Shown one piece after another: positions 11,648 through 21,741 of a DNA stretch of 64,000 bases. The stretch covers positions 32,713,561-32,777,560 of the forward strand of contig NC_088775.1 in the NCBI RefSeq assembly GCF_954871325.1, in the 5' to 3' direction. How positions within the stretch are numbered: the first letter of the stretch is position 1; each line of letters opens with the position of its first letter. The notes beneath the pieces were generated by a model, which made no database searches, was not told where the DNA came from, and saw nothing but the letters and a program-made list of their open reading frames with translations. A program made the position numbers and the translations under genes. This DNA is from Gordionus sp. m RMFG-2023 (Eukaryota > Nematomorpha > Gordioida > Chordodea > Parachordodidae).

Positions 11648-11736
11648 CTTGGGGGTTTATTTTCCGGGTGTTTTTTTCTGGGGGTTTTTTCCGGGGTTTT
11701 TTTTCCTGGGGGTATTTTTTCCAGGGGTTTTTTTCC
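11648..11736 (-). repeat. MULE terminal repeat, right
   Basis: G-rich mirror of 8716-8795 (GGGGTTTTTTTTCC units), ending CCGGGATTC. The 20258 copy starts GAATCCCGG, the exact complement, so the true element end may extend to GATTC here. Confidence 0.65.
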
Positions 11737-11870
11737 GGGATTCTTTTAAAATATCTTAAATAAAAATTTATAGAAAAAACTTTTTTAAATATCTTAAATA
11801 AAAAATTAAATTTGTAGGCAAAATTCTCCTAAAAATTACTTAAACTTCAAAGGTGAAGTCAATAAAAATT

Positions 11871-12846
11871 AACCATTTAATACCTTCAGGAATACAACAT
11901 ACTCGTTGAAATTCCATAATGAGGGTGGAAAATAACAAAAAGAGTTTGCGATACCGATGCAATGTAGATCACATTCGATATGGAAAGGTAATATTAATTT
12001 TGATATTATAAATGACCAATTTTTATATTCTATTTTTGAAGGGATTCGGGACGTTGAAAATTTTTTAAGACTAGTGTACTTGTACATAAGTACTAATTCT
12101 TTAAAAAATATTCAAAAACCAAATTATTTTTAGGCCGTTATACAATTTTAAATGCTTCGATAGAATTAGATTATGATAGGAATGCAATTTCTAGATGGTA
12201 ATTTAAAGTAAAATATGGTTTTTTATTTCACTTATGTAGGTTCAAAAAATTTCGTAAAGTATGTGGGTTCCATATAGCTTCCAATTATTCAAAGATCGGG
12301 GGAACCGGCCGCGTTATTGAAATTGATGAAACTCATGTGTAGAAGCGCAAATATAATCGTGGTCGGCATTTGACCTCCGAGGCTATATGGATCATTGGTG
12401 GCATATGTCGGGAGACTAATGAAATTTTTCTGACTGCTACAACAACAAGGGATTAAGATACCACACTGCGTGTGGTTAAAGATAATGTGATGCAAGATTC
12501 GACGATAATGACTGACTCGTGGTAAGGGTATGCAAATATATTTTTCCTGTAAATCAAAAGTGGTAATAAATTTAAATCTATTTATCTTAGATATAATAGG
12601 CTAGAACAAGCTAATTATTTCCATTATTGGGTCAATCATTCTCGAAAATTTGTTGATCCTAATGACAAATCCATCCACACCCAAAAAGTCGGAAGGCTGT
12701 GACGGGATCTAAAAACAAACTACAAAAGACATGGGGATCGCGATAATATTCAAATATCTTCTTGAATATAGATATTTTAGAAAATATAAATTTTTAAATC
12801 GTTCTGACATTTTTATTCATTTTATAAATGATTGTATTAACTAATA
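11871..12846 (+). pseudogene. Merlin/ISXO2-type transposase, right-arm copy (truncated)
   Basis: Inverted copy of 7460-8452. It starts inside the N-terminal zinc ribbon at the codons for LIPSGIQH, so the first ~24 codons of the left copy are missing. The DDE core reads TSEAIWIIGGICRETNEIFL (12374 on), with a TAA replacing Gln in the RDQDTT motif, and NHSRKFVDPNDKSIHTQKV at about 12635. The TGA after KVGRL is shared with the left copy. A deletion of a few bases near 12755 breaks the NIHEYL motif still present on the left. Not functional. Confidence 0.75.
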
Positions 12847-13029
12847 ATATATTTCAATTCAATGAATAAAATTGAGTATTTAATACTATATATCGTGTAT
12901 AAATTTGAATACTATATTTAATTACGTCATTTAATACTATATTTCGATTTAACCCTTCACTAGAAAGGTTAAAAATCACTTAAACTTCAAAGGTTAGGTC
13001 AATAAAAATTTGTAGATCTAAATAAAAAA

Positions 13030-13290
13030 ATATAATTTGTTGGCAAAATTCACCTATAAAAATAATTTAAATATTTTACCACAAAAAAAATTAAATTTGT
13101 ATGCAAAATTCTCCTAAATATAACTAAAATATGCGGAATTAATAATTCCTATATTTTATCATAAAAAAAATTAAATTTGTATGCAAAATTCTCCTAAATA
13201 TAACTTAAATATGCGGAATTAATAATTCCTATATTTTACCACAATAAAATTAAATTTGTATGCAAAATTCTCAAAAATATAACTTAAAAA
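13030..13290. repeat. ~80-bp sub-terminal repeats of the right arm
   Basis: Three copies of AAATTTGTATGCAAAATTCT followed by CCTAAATATAA and TGCGGAATTAATAATTCC, mirroring 7118-7310. Confidence 0.75.
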
Positions 13291-13348
13291 TAAAAAATTG
13301 ATAAAAAAAATATCATAAAAAAATAACATAAAAAATAACTAACAAAAA

Positions 13349-13388
13349 TAAAATAAAAATAATATACCCCCCGAGAGTAGCTGTAACC
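13349..13388 (-). repeat. Outer terminal inverted repeat, right
   Basis: Reads (reverse complement) GGTTACAGCTACTCTCGGGG, pairing with 6308-6347; followed by the direct repeat ATTTTTTA at 13389-13396. Confidence 0.8.
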
Positions 13389-13396
13389 ATTTTTTA

Positions 13397-15651
13397 TTTA
13401 ACTTAACCCATTCGATTCCTTATTCTGAATAATATAGAATTCCATAATATTTCACAAGAACTAACATGAATTTATCTTCCTTCCCATATCTTTGATAGTA
13501 TAGTAGTTTCCTTTTCTAAATCCCAATAGTTTCGGTAAAGAAGGCATTGGCTTCATCGTTTATAATCAAATATTTATCTTGAACCAACTTTAATGATTTA
13601 CCTTCATAATCTTCATCGAGTTTGAACGAATATTGTTATCTGGACCCAGCACTAACAATTTGTTTCTATAGTATCGAGTTTGAACCAATATTGTTATCTG
13701 GACCAACACTAACGATTTGCCTCCATAGTATCATGTTTGAACGAATTTTAGTTATGTACCCAACGTTAACGATTTGTCTCCGTGGTCTTTATTGAGCTTG
13801 AACAAATATTTCCCAAAATTTCTTTTTTTTTCGAGTTGATTCTATAATCATTAGCACAATCAATTCTTTTTTTAAAAAAAAACACCTTCTGCTCTTTTTC
13901 TTGGTAATAAAAATAATTCATTGCATACGATCGTCGATCTTCATCCCATGACTATATTTGGTTAAATCAAATTGTTCTCTTTCCTTTTTACTTCACTGCG
14001 TTACTGTCTAATAATTCGTCGATAATTAAAAAATATTCAAGTACTTTACACATATTTTAAGGTCAACATCTCCTATATTAATACTATTAATATTTTTACT
14101 CAAATTTTAAACACCACTTTTGCATCCTTCCTCTTTTAAAATTCATCCCAATATATTGAACTTTTACGCAAATTTCGAACAACTCTTTTGTATCTCTCCT
14201 TTTTAAATTCATCTCATTATATTAAACTTTTACGGAAATTTCAAAAAACTCTTTTCCCACTTTTTCACCCCTGATTCTTCAATGAATCCCCCCCCCCCGA
14301 ATACTTCTCAATGGGTACCTCCGAATACTCCCCAATAAGTGCCTCCGAATACTCCCCTAGAATTCTTCCCGATATCTTCCCTAAAATTCCCACTGCTTAG
14401 AACATACACATTTTTTAATTCCCAATATTTTAAGATACCTTAATAATTTTATAAATCAATATCTAAATTTATTTTTCTTTCATTTCAAAAATCTGCATAT
14501 TTTAGATATTCGTCAACTCATTTAAAAAAATTTCTCAAATTAAAACAACATCTTATTCTACTCTATTCCCCTTTATTAAACCAAGAGAAATATTTAACCT
14601 TGAATTCATATTTTTTAAAAAATTTTTTTTATCCAACCCGCTGTTATATTCTACTCAATTAACCAAAAATAAGTTACAAATTAATTATTTTTTTCTCCAC
14701 CAAAAATTATTTCTTTTATTCACCATTTCAAATTCTCTAATATTCCATCACATTTTTATTCCTAAGTAAAGGTAAAAAAATATTCAATATCTTTCTCCTT
14801 TTAAAAAATATATTTTAGCAACTTCCTTTATCCTAAATATTTTCTTTGTAAATCATCACCCTTTTTAAGACAACCCCCTCTTTTATAAAGTAACATTTTC
14901 CTCGCATAATATTTATCGTCAATTTTAATTTCTTGGATATTTTTCCTATTTGGAGCCAGCTCATTTTATTTTTTATTTTCTTTTACCTGTTATTTTAACC
15001 CATTAGTACTCCCTCATTCCATTTTTTTTACACCACATTTTGGCTTTATTTTCCAACGTTTATTTTTTTTAAAAAAATTGCTATCCTATCCCTGTGAACT
15101 CGAACGCTTTGTTAGTTTGAAATATTTTTTTTGCTTTGCCACCACAGCATCATTTTAAAAATATATTTTCTAGCACTTGTCATTTTCTTCTTCTTTTTTT
15201 ATTCGCCGCTATTTTATTTCGCAATATTATTCTACACTAACTTTCGGCACTACTCTAAATTTTTTCATTCATTATTTTTACTCTCACATTTATATATTTC
15301 TCTATTAATATAAATCTACCTCAATTGTATTTTACTTTCACTTTTTGCGCTCTCTATATAATGTATTTTCTTTCTCTCCAATTTAATTCAACAGAGCATT
15401 TGTACACTTTATTTTTAATAATTAATATGCATTAATCACTTAAATATTTCAACACAATACTTTTTTTAAAGCCAAATTACTATTTTTTTTAAAAAAAATT
15501 GGCACCACATTTTTGTCAATACCTTCACAACAATTAACTAACCACACTATAACTTTCCCCATATCTTTAGGTCACATTCACCGCTTTAAAATAATTTATT
15601 AATGCAACACTATAACATTCCCCGTAACAAGTTTCGGTCACAGCATCATTG
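13397..15651. other. Pyrimidine-rich non-coding interior of the LTR-like insertion
   Basis: No supported gene. A ~59-bp imperfect tandem repeat (GAGTTTGAAC-AATATTGTTATCTGGAC) spans about 13617-13810. A run of nine or more C lies near 14290, followed by iterated CCGAATACTCCCC. The rest is strongly C/T-skewed with many short T tracts; the 60-codon hydrophobic frame at 15131 is a by-product of that skew. Confidence 0.55.
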
Positions 15652-15958
15652 TGATAATTATATACAATAAAAAATTTCTACCAGCACAAAGCTATTTTAA
15701 AACTTACACAATTTAACAACTCAACTCTAAAACTAAAATTAACAAATATTCAATTCCAATTATTCGCCAACTAAATAAAATATAAAAAAAAACAATAAGT
15801 CACAATAATTATAAAATCTAGTCCTTTTATACTTTATTGAGACTAAGAGATCATGAGTTCTACATGTGATATATAAAATCAGGCAACTATTTATAAATTT
15901 GATAAATATTAAACAAAATAATTTTTAAAAATAAATAATTTTAAATAATAATATGATA
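15652..15958. repeat. LTR-like terminal direct repeat, copy 2 (307 bp)
   Basis: Starts TGATAATTATATACAATAAA and ends ATATGATA; same orientation as 5810-6120. Directly after it the reverse-transcriptase N-terminal fragment resumes on the minus strand. Confidence 0.75.
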
Positions 15959-16570
15959 ATCATATAAGATCTGGTTGCACAAGTTTGCGATTATAAGAAG
16001 GTAGAATATTGTGAGCTGATCGATGGAGAAGTTGTACCCTGGAGGAATGATTTTATCTAGGGCGTGAGCGGAGTTTCGGTGGAAAGATAGGATTGCCTTC
16101 CTTCCTTCGTCCGAGTGAAATCAGAAGCACAACGAGAATAAGATTGTTGGTAAGATTGTTGGGTGATTGGTATTGAAGTGTGAGAAGGATGTTTTGAAAG
16201 AAGTTTTATGTATGTCCCATCTGAATGGTCAGCTAGTGAATCATAAGAAGAGAACAATTTGATATCACCTTTAATATTTAAACAGTCGATTTTTTTTTGA
16301 AATAAGTTTGACTATAAGCTCAATAGGAGAAGCTTTTTTTGTTATGAAAATTTTAGGACCCTTAAACTCTTGGAGATGGGGAGAAACATTGCAGAAGGCC
16401 TCTTTAATTTGTTGAATAAAGACATTTTTGAAGATTTATAAGGTAATTTAAAGGTATTATAACCAAATAATAAGAATTTAAACCATTCCTTAAAGTTTTG
16501 CAATAGAGAGGAAGGCAATCAGAGTGAGACTTACCGGCTTGTAACCTAACACCTTTGGGAATTCTTGATA
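15959..16570 (-). pseudogene. Reverse-transcriptase gene, 5' part (split and decayed)
   Basis: Minus-strand N-terminal region of the same RT family as 4010-5809. It reads EFPKVLGYKP and W-KFL remnants, then GDIKLFSSYDSLADHSDG, YIKLLSKHPSHT and, in another frame, KAILSFHRNSAHALDKIIPP followed by IDQLTIFYLLIIANLCNQIL. This follows the family order: GDI--A-RLLSS-D-LA, L--KHP, I-SFP-GSA-G-DG--P-HL, L---L--F-N--L, directly upstream of the P-LFGA-L-AL block found at 5800. The coding thread stops exactly at the repeat border 15958. Frameshifted and dead. Confidence 0.65.
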
Positions 16571-17836
16571 TGATATTAGGTTTTCTGGTATTGAGGAATA
16601 GGTCTTGGAAAGAAAAGAAGTATTAGAAGCGTTATTTAAAGGGGTTATATGAAGAGTTGGGAAGCGATGAAGCGTTCTGGGAGAGAGGTGAAAATCATGA
16701 ATGAGGGCACCAGTTAATGATTGATCTATGAATATAAAATACATCATCATTTGTTAAATGTATAAGTTTCAGGGAAGGACAGATTTTGGGTTCAAAGGGG
16801 GTGGCCATTGTTATGATATCATAACGTGGTCATGACTAAAGCAAAAGCTAATGATAGATATATAAATGTAAAGCAAATAAATTGAGTGAATGGCGCGACT
16901 ACGTGTGAGGAAATAAATTAATGTGCGAAAATAAAAAATTAAAAGACGTGAATATATATGAATTTAAGGCTAAATATATCCAAAAAGAACGAATGGATAA
17001 CGCGAAATTTATCAAATACGATGCGGTTTAAATAAGGGAAATAAAGTAATATTATGGTCGGCTAAAATAAAACCTGAAATGGCAAATAGCTAGAATTATA
17101 TTAAGCGAATGAATCAAGATATGTGAAGTCGCGATAATGAATACCTAGAAAAATGACGCAAGATTAAAATAAAAACAAAAAAAATCCGAAGCAAAGCGAG
17201 AGGATGAGATAGAGGGGCGTGAATAATTAATATACGATTAATGAATTTTTAATTTAGCGCCTCCAACCCAATAAACCAGAAGGAATATATAAGAAAAAAT
17301 TAAATCGTGCGATAATTAATTTAGCGATAAAAGGCGTTTAGTATTATTTAAAAAAATAATGAACTCTGATAAAAAGCGGAATATCTCAAAATTTAACAAA
17401 AATAAAGTTAAATATTAGCAAGTTTTAATATATATGATAAACCACAATTTGATAAGAAAATGTATAATAGCGCGCGATAATTAAAGCTGAATAGCGAAAT
17501 ATAAAAGAGGGATAATTTGAAAGGAAAAACGAATATACAATACCACCTGTAAGAAGTCTATGAATTGATATGCGAAAATAGCAAAGGAATAATAAATATT
17601 TAGCCAAGAAATATCAAGCAAATTGCGAGAAATATGTTCAGTATGAGAGGTTTCTAGATATTATTTTTAAAAAATGTAAACCTTGAATTTATTCTTGAAT
17701 ATCATTCATTATTGATCAAGGATTCGGAATAAATTTTTTCACAGTTTTTAAAAACTTCGATTTTTAAAAATCATCAAAAAAAATGATTTATTTACTAAAT
17801 ATTAAATAATATAATACCATTTATAAATATCAGAGA
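16571..17836. other. AT-rich stretch without supported gene
   Basis: 16571-16800 could be still-earlier coding sequence of the split RT gene, but I see no motif. 16800-17640 is A-rich on the plus strand with scattered GCG islands and no frame of note. Confidence 0.4.
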
Positions 17837-17990
17837 CTTGCAGAGGTACCATTTGTATGGCCCGGCCCGGATATTTAAAAAAAAAAATTTGGGGCCCGGC
17901 CCGCCCCGGATTTTTTAAAAAAAATTTTTTTTTAGGCCCTGCTCGGAATTTTTTAAAATTATATTCGACCTGGTATATACAAAAAATTCA
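17837..17990. mobile_element. GC-rich hAT-like element, partial copy
   Basis: One end AGAGACTTGCAGAGGTACC followed by GGCCCGGCCCGG and CCCGGCCCGCCCCGG resembles the termini of the 1101-1460 family. The other terminus was not recognised. Confidence 0.5.
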
Positions 17991-18053
17991 GCTATTCGGT
18001 ATTTTATCATATTTTTCGGCGAGTATTATCATTTAATAAGCAAGCATATTAGC

Positions 18054-18256
18054 TAATGTTGTTAAACGGGTCGTTTTCAGCCGATTTTTAAAAACGGCTA
18101 ACTCAATATTTTTGCCAAAAATATTGACTAAGCCTCGAAATTTTGATACTATATGTCTAGACCTTTGCTCCTTCTATGAACAAAATTTTCAGGCTTGCGT
18201 AATATTTGTTAGCCGTTTTTAAAAATCGGCTCAAAACGAGCCATTTAACAACACTA
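18054..18256. mobile_element. TAGTGTTG-type hAT MITE, copy 1 (203 bp)
   Basis: Ends TAATGTTGTTAAACGG and (reverse complement) TAGTGTTGTTAAATGG; next to each is the sub-terminal hairpin motif GCCGATTTTTAAAAACGGCT or its complement. No coding capacity. Other copies: 36372-36556, 40117-40299, 47139-47334, 56587-56803. Flanks CATATTAG/CATATACA give only a weak target-duplication match. Confidence 0.75.
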
Positions 18257-18389
18257 CATATACATATTTTATTTTATTTTTATTTTAAAGATATTTAGTA
18301 TATTACAAATTGATACTATAAAAAATTTGTGTAAATAATATTTTAAGAATCTATATATATAATCACCGTAATCAAGAAATCGTATATCC

Positions 18390-18485
18390 TTAATGTTAAT
18401 TTTTATTTTTCATATCAACTTTCCTATCTTCTTAATGTTAATTTTTATTTTTCCTATCAACTTTCCTATCTTCTTAATGTTAAAT
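18390..18485. repeat. ~43-bp tandem repeat
   Basis: CTTAATGTTAATTTTTATTT-TTC followed by TATCAACTTTCCTATCTT occurs twice in tandem, then a third start. Confidence 0.75.
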
Positions 18486-18984
18486 AAATTGATGGAGACT
18501 ATATCTCTCTCATGTTAAATTTTAAGAAAAATAAAATTAGATTTCTATCCTTCATAAAATCTTGTGCTTTTGAAAAAACATCCAAAAATTCTATGTTATT
18601 ATCTATTAGGATTAAAAAATAATTAAAGACAATTTAAATTATACTTATCAAATTAATCAGGCAATTTTTTGAAACTTGTTATCAACAATATTTTATCCAA
18701 AACATAAAGTGATAAAATAATCAAATTTTTCTATTCTAAAGACTATAGCACTAGCCATAGTGGAAGTGGCAGTATCTTCAGAATCCTTTAAATTTGTTAA
18801 AGCTGCCCTCAAGGCAAGTAGGAAAAATTTACAATAGCTTTATAAGACGATAGCCAGCTTTTATCTAAAATAAGATAATATTAACGAGTGGAATTCTTGA
18901 TGCGTAGAAATCGTTGCAATTTTGTCCATATATCTTTTAACCCATTAAAATATATATAATCTCGTCTAATTCCTAAAACATTTC

Positions 18985-19840
18985 GTAATTCATTTATTAA
19001 TTGTCATAATTGAACAATGATTAAATTTAATCGATGACCAAATAAAAGCTGCCTTTGGCGCCTCGGCTCTAATCAAAGCCTGCACTCCATTGATTCTTCC
19101 ACTCATGATTGAGTCGCCATCATAGCTTTGCCCAACTAGGAATTCAAGAGGTAAATTCATGGAGCCAAGTTTGGATATTATATTCTTTTTAATATCGAGA
19201 CCAGTTGTATTTCTCATACAATATATGTCTATCAGTCCTTCAATGGGCTTAGGAGTTTCACTATTTTTAACATATCTTACTATCAAAGCGAATATTCATC
19301 AAAGCTAGTGCTTCTGATTTCGAAACATCATATGTGCCATCAACTATGATTGAAAAGCACCTGTTAAATTCAATCTCATTTTGAATTTTTTTTATAACCA
19401 TATTTTTCATGGTTTCAATGAGAATGTTTATATTATTATATTAATAGATTTGCATATAATTTCGTTTTTAATCCCTTATTGTTTTTCTCCCAGTACAGGT
19501 TCAGAATCTACAATGAGTTTAATAAGGCCTATCATATTGCCTTCTTGTAGCCTGTTCCCCCAGAAGGCTTTGTTACGAGATATTAAATAACCTAGTCATC
19601 TTATTATTATTCTTATGATAGAACGGTTATTATCCACACATTCTTTCTGGATTATAAATTGTAATATGGAATTTTTGTTGTGTGATAGCCTTCCATAATT
19701 GGCCATCTTATGTGTCTGTGAAGATTCATGCACAATAATATCACTATTAAATTTCATGATCATTAAAAGAGTCAGATATTTTATTTTCTTCTAACACATT
19801 TTATTTTTTTTTGGTTAATATTTTTGGGCATATTTTGAAA
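18985..19840 (-). pseudogene. hAT-type transposase fragment (DUF4371-like)
   Basis: On the minus strand, from ~19840 down: DGQLWKAIT; a GNMIGLIKLIVDSEP-like stretch; EFNRCFSIIVDGTYDVSKSE (the catalytic S-I-DETTD-S box, with E changed to G); then RYVKNSETPKPIEGLIDIYC and LVGQSYDGDSIMSGRINGVQ (18990-19286; the second catalytic Asp in the Q-YDGA--MSG box) and VQALIRAEAPKAAFIWSS. Motif order and spacing fit the DUF4371 hAT group that also gave rise to ZMYM-like host genes. The C-terminal dimerisation part is missing and frames are broken. Confidence 0.75.
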
Positions 19841-20257
19841 TTGGAAAAATAATTTATGACAAGAAATCTCGGATAACAACCTAATTTACTAAACATCGGT
19901 CAATACTAATTAAATTTATTAATAATAAGTAGGGGGGGGGGGGTCTTACTATTACATACATAAAGCAAAAATCAATTGGTTATGAATGGATGTAGCAAAA
20001 CAATAAAGAAATTAACTCGAGTTCAGTGTGGTAAAAATTTGACTTTTAACATCACTATTTGTGGAGAACTTACTTTAAATAAAGTAAAATTTCTACATAA
20101 ATATTGAAAGATAAACTTTTTGCTTCTCTATGTGGCTTTAAAAATTATATGAAATATTATTTTGACTATTGTTAAATAATGGAAATTGATTTTTTAAAAT
20201 ATTTATATTTAAATTTGTAATAATATTTTATATAACTTAAATTGGTATTATTTTGAA

Positions 20258-20345
20258 TGAATCCCGGAAAAAAACCTACAGAAAAAAACCCTCAGGAAAA
20301 AAAACCCCACGAAAAAAAAACCCCGAAATTTTTTTTCGAATTTAC
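20258..20345 (+). repeat. Solitary MULE-type terminal array
   Basis: GAATCCCGGAAAAAAACC followed by CAGGAAAAAAAACCCC and GAAAAAAAAACCCCG units, like 8716-8795. No partner array or transposase was seen nearby. Confidence 0.6.
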
Positions 20346-21740
20346 TTAAGATCTAATAATATCGATATATTATTACAAAAACAATTTAAAAAGCAAGGTT
20401 ACAGGCTAAAATAATCATAAGTTTCCATCAACATATTAAATAAGGTTATATTCAATAATACCAATTAAAGTTATATAAAATATCAATACAAATAAATATA
20501 AAAATAATCAATTTCCATTATTTAACATTCTCCCTCTTCTGAGATGTGAGAGCTTGTTGTTCAAATGGTCTGTAATTTTGGCTGTTTTTGTAGTAGCACC
20601 CATCATACCTTATCGTTGGCTTGATTCTATCACGTTGGTTTGTTAACATCGTTTTATAGTTGTGCTTAGGTTTGTTTATGTTGGCTTGTCGTCGTGCTCC
20701 GTCGTTATCATTATCAATTTTCAAGATTGTTATTATCATCAATTATTATTATCAAGTAGGATGATGGAATATATAAATAATAGGAATGATGTATAGAATT
20801 TGGAATAATTGATACGTGATATTAAGCGCACTATTGGTTCTCTAATAAGAGCCCATCTAACTGGGATAAAAAGATGAAATATTTAACTAAATAAGAGAAA
20901 ACCATCCACGTTTTTTGGGCAGGCCGCAGTTACCTGTGCGCGCAAGAGGCAAAGCCCCTTACTTAAACGCCCATGGGAAAGTAAAAGGAGAGGTCAAAAG
21001 GCTCATGCCCGATTAAATTAAAGTTTATTTATGGAGGGGCTATATTGGCTATGTTAATTTTACTCTCAATTTGCATTGTGAGAAACCTAGAAATAATAAC
21101 CTAGAAATAAGAAATGATTATAATATTCATCTATCATAAATAAAAAGCCCATGCCCGATTAAAATAAAACTAGATTATGGAAGGATAATATTGGCTATAT
21201 TGATTTTGTTTGAAATAATATTGAGAAATAAATAATAACTCAGCTTAAATAAATATAATACATAATGTTAGAGTAGTATGCTAAAACTAAGGTTAAAGAA
21301 AACTTACGTTGAGCAATAATAAATTGAATAACCATCCAATGAGTGTACAGTATTAGGTTTAGGAATATAAAGGTTATGTAGAAAAATTTTGGAATGGGCT
21401 TGAAAATGGTAAAGAACCTTCCAAAGGGATTGAATGAATACATAGGAAAAAGTATCGATCTATAAGGTAGTTGGTTTTCATTTTAAGAAATAATTAGACA
21501 TTGGAATAATAAATCAAAAAGATTGTTATATCATATTTTAATGTTAATTTATTTTTTGCGTTTTAGTGTTAATTTATATATTTTATTTTTATATTTGACT
21601 TTCATATCTTAAGTAACATAATCTTTTAAATAATTAGGTTTTGACTTAATTCTTATTGGTCTCGTTATTGGTGTTATTTTTTCATTTTTATTTGCGTCCG
21701 AGTCATGTTATATAAATGTATTATAGCATTTTCTTTTTCT
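20346..21740. other. Non-coding spacer
   Basis: AT-rich. CCATGCCCGATTAAA--AAA followed by ATATTGGCTAT occurs twice (about 21004-21055 and 21148-21200), a diverged direct repeat. GGCAGGCCGCAGTTACCTGT near 20930 is a short GC island of unknown origin. Confidence 0.4.
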
Positions 21741-21741
21741 T

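Larger units (their letters stand above)
8716..11745 (+). mobile_element. MULE-type element nested between the arms
   Basis: Ends are imperfect inverted tandem arrays of a GGAAAAAAACCCC-like unit: 8716-8795 in C orientation and about 11648-11736 in G orientation, 80-90 bp each. Between them lies a plus-strand MULE transposase pseudogene. A single array of the same type occurs at 20258-20345. I could not identify a convincing target duplication, because both flanks fall in repetitive sequence of the arms. Confidence 0.65.
6308..13388. mobile_element. 7081-bp composite DNA transposon with palindromic arms
   Basis: Left end GGTTACTGCCACTTTCGGAG; right end, reverse-complemented, GGTTACAGCTACTCTCGGGG; both go on into GGTATATTATTTTT. 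The 8 bp before 6308 and after 13388 are identical (ATTTTTTA, 6300-6307 and 13389-13396). The outer arms (about 6308-8452 and 11871-13388) are inverted copies, each carrying a Merlin/ISXO2-type transposase pseudogene pointing to its own end. The centre (8453-11870) holds a MULE transposase pseudogene bracketed by its own G/C-stretch terminal repeats. Both Merlin and MULE superfamilies make 8-9-bp target duplications, so either enzyme could have moved the whole. Which one did is not shown by the sequence. Confidence 0.8.
5810..15958. mobile_element. 10.1-kb LTR-like insertion splitting the RT gene
   Basis: Two ~310-bp direct repeats lie exactly at the break point of one RT gene: on the minus strand the gene reads ...ANLCNQIL before the insertion (to 15959) and DVPSFVSPILFG after it (from 5809). 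The flanking pentamers on the minus strand are ATGAT and TTGAT, matching 4 of 5, compatible with a 5-bp target duplication. Excluding the nested DNA element (6308-13388), the interior is only ~2.4 kb and shows no gag or pol, so this would be a non-autonomous LTR element (LARD-like). The LTR nature is inferred from repeats, TG/CA ends and the split gene. Confidence 0.65.

Noticed and set aside
10250-12720. TGA read as tryptophan (TGA at conserved Trp-like positions in the MULE and in both Merlin copies)
   Set aside because: Dr1 uses TGG for its Trp and TGA as its stop, and TAA and TAG also interrupt the same TE genes; ordinary decay explains it.
15131-15313. 60-codon hydrophobic ORF as a small membrane protein
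   Set aside because: Lies in a long pyrimidine-rich tract; composition alone gives Phe/Leu/Ser/Ile codons.
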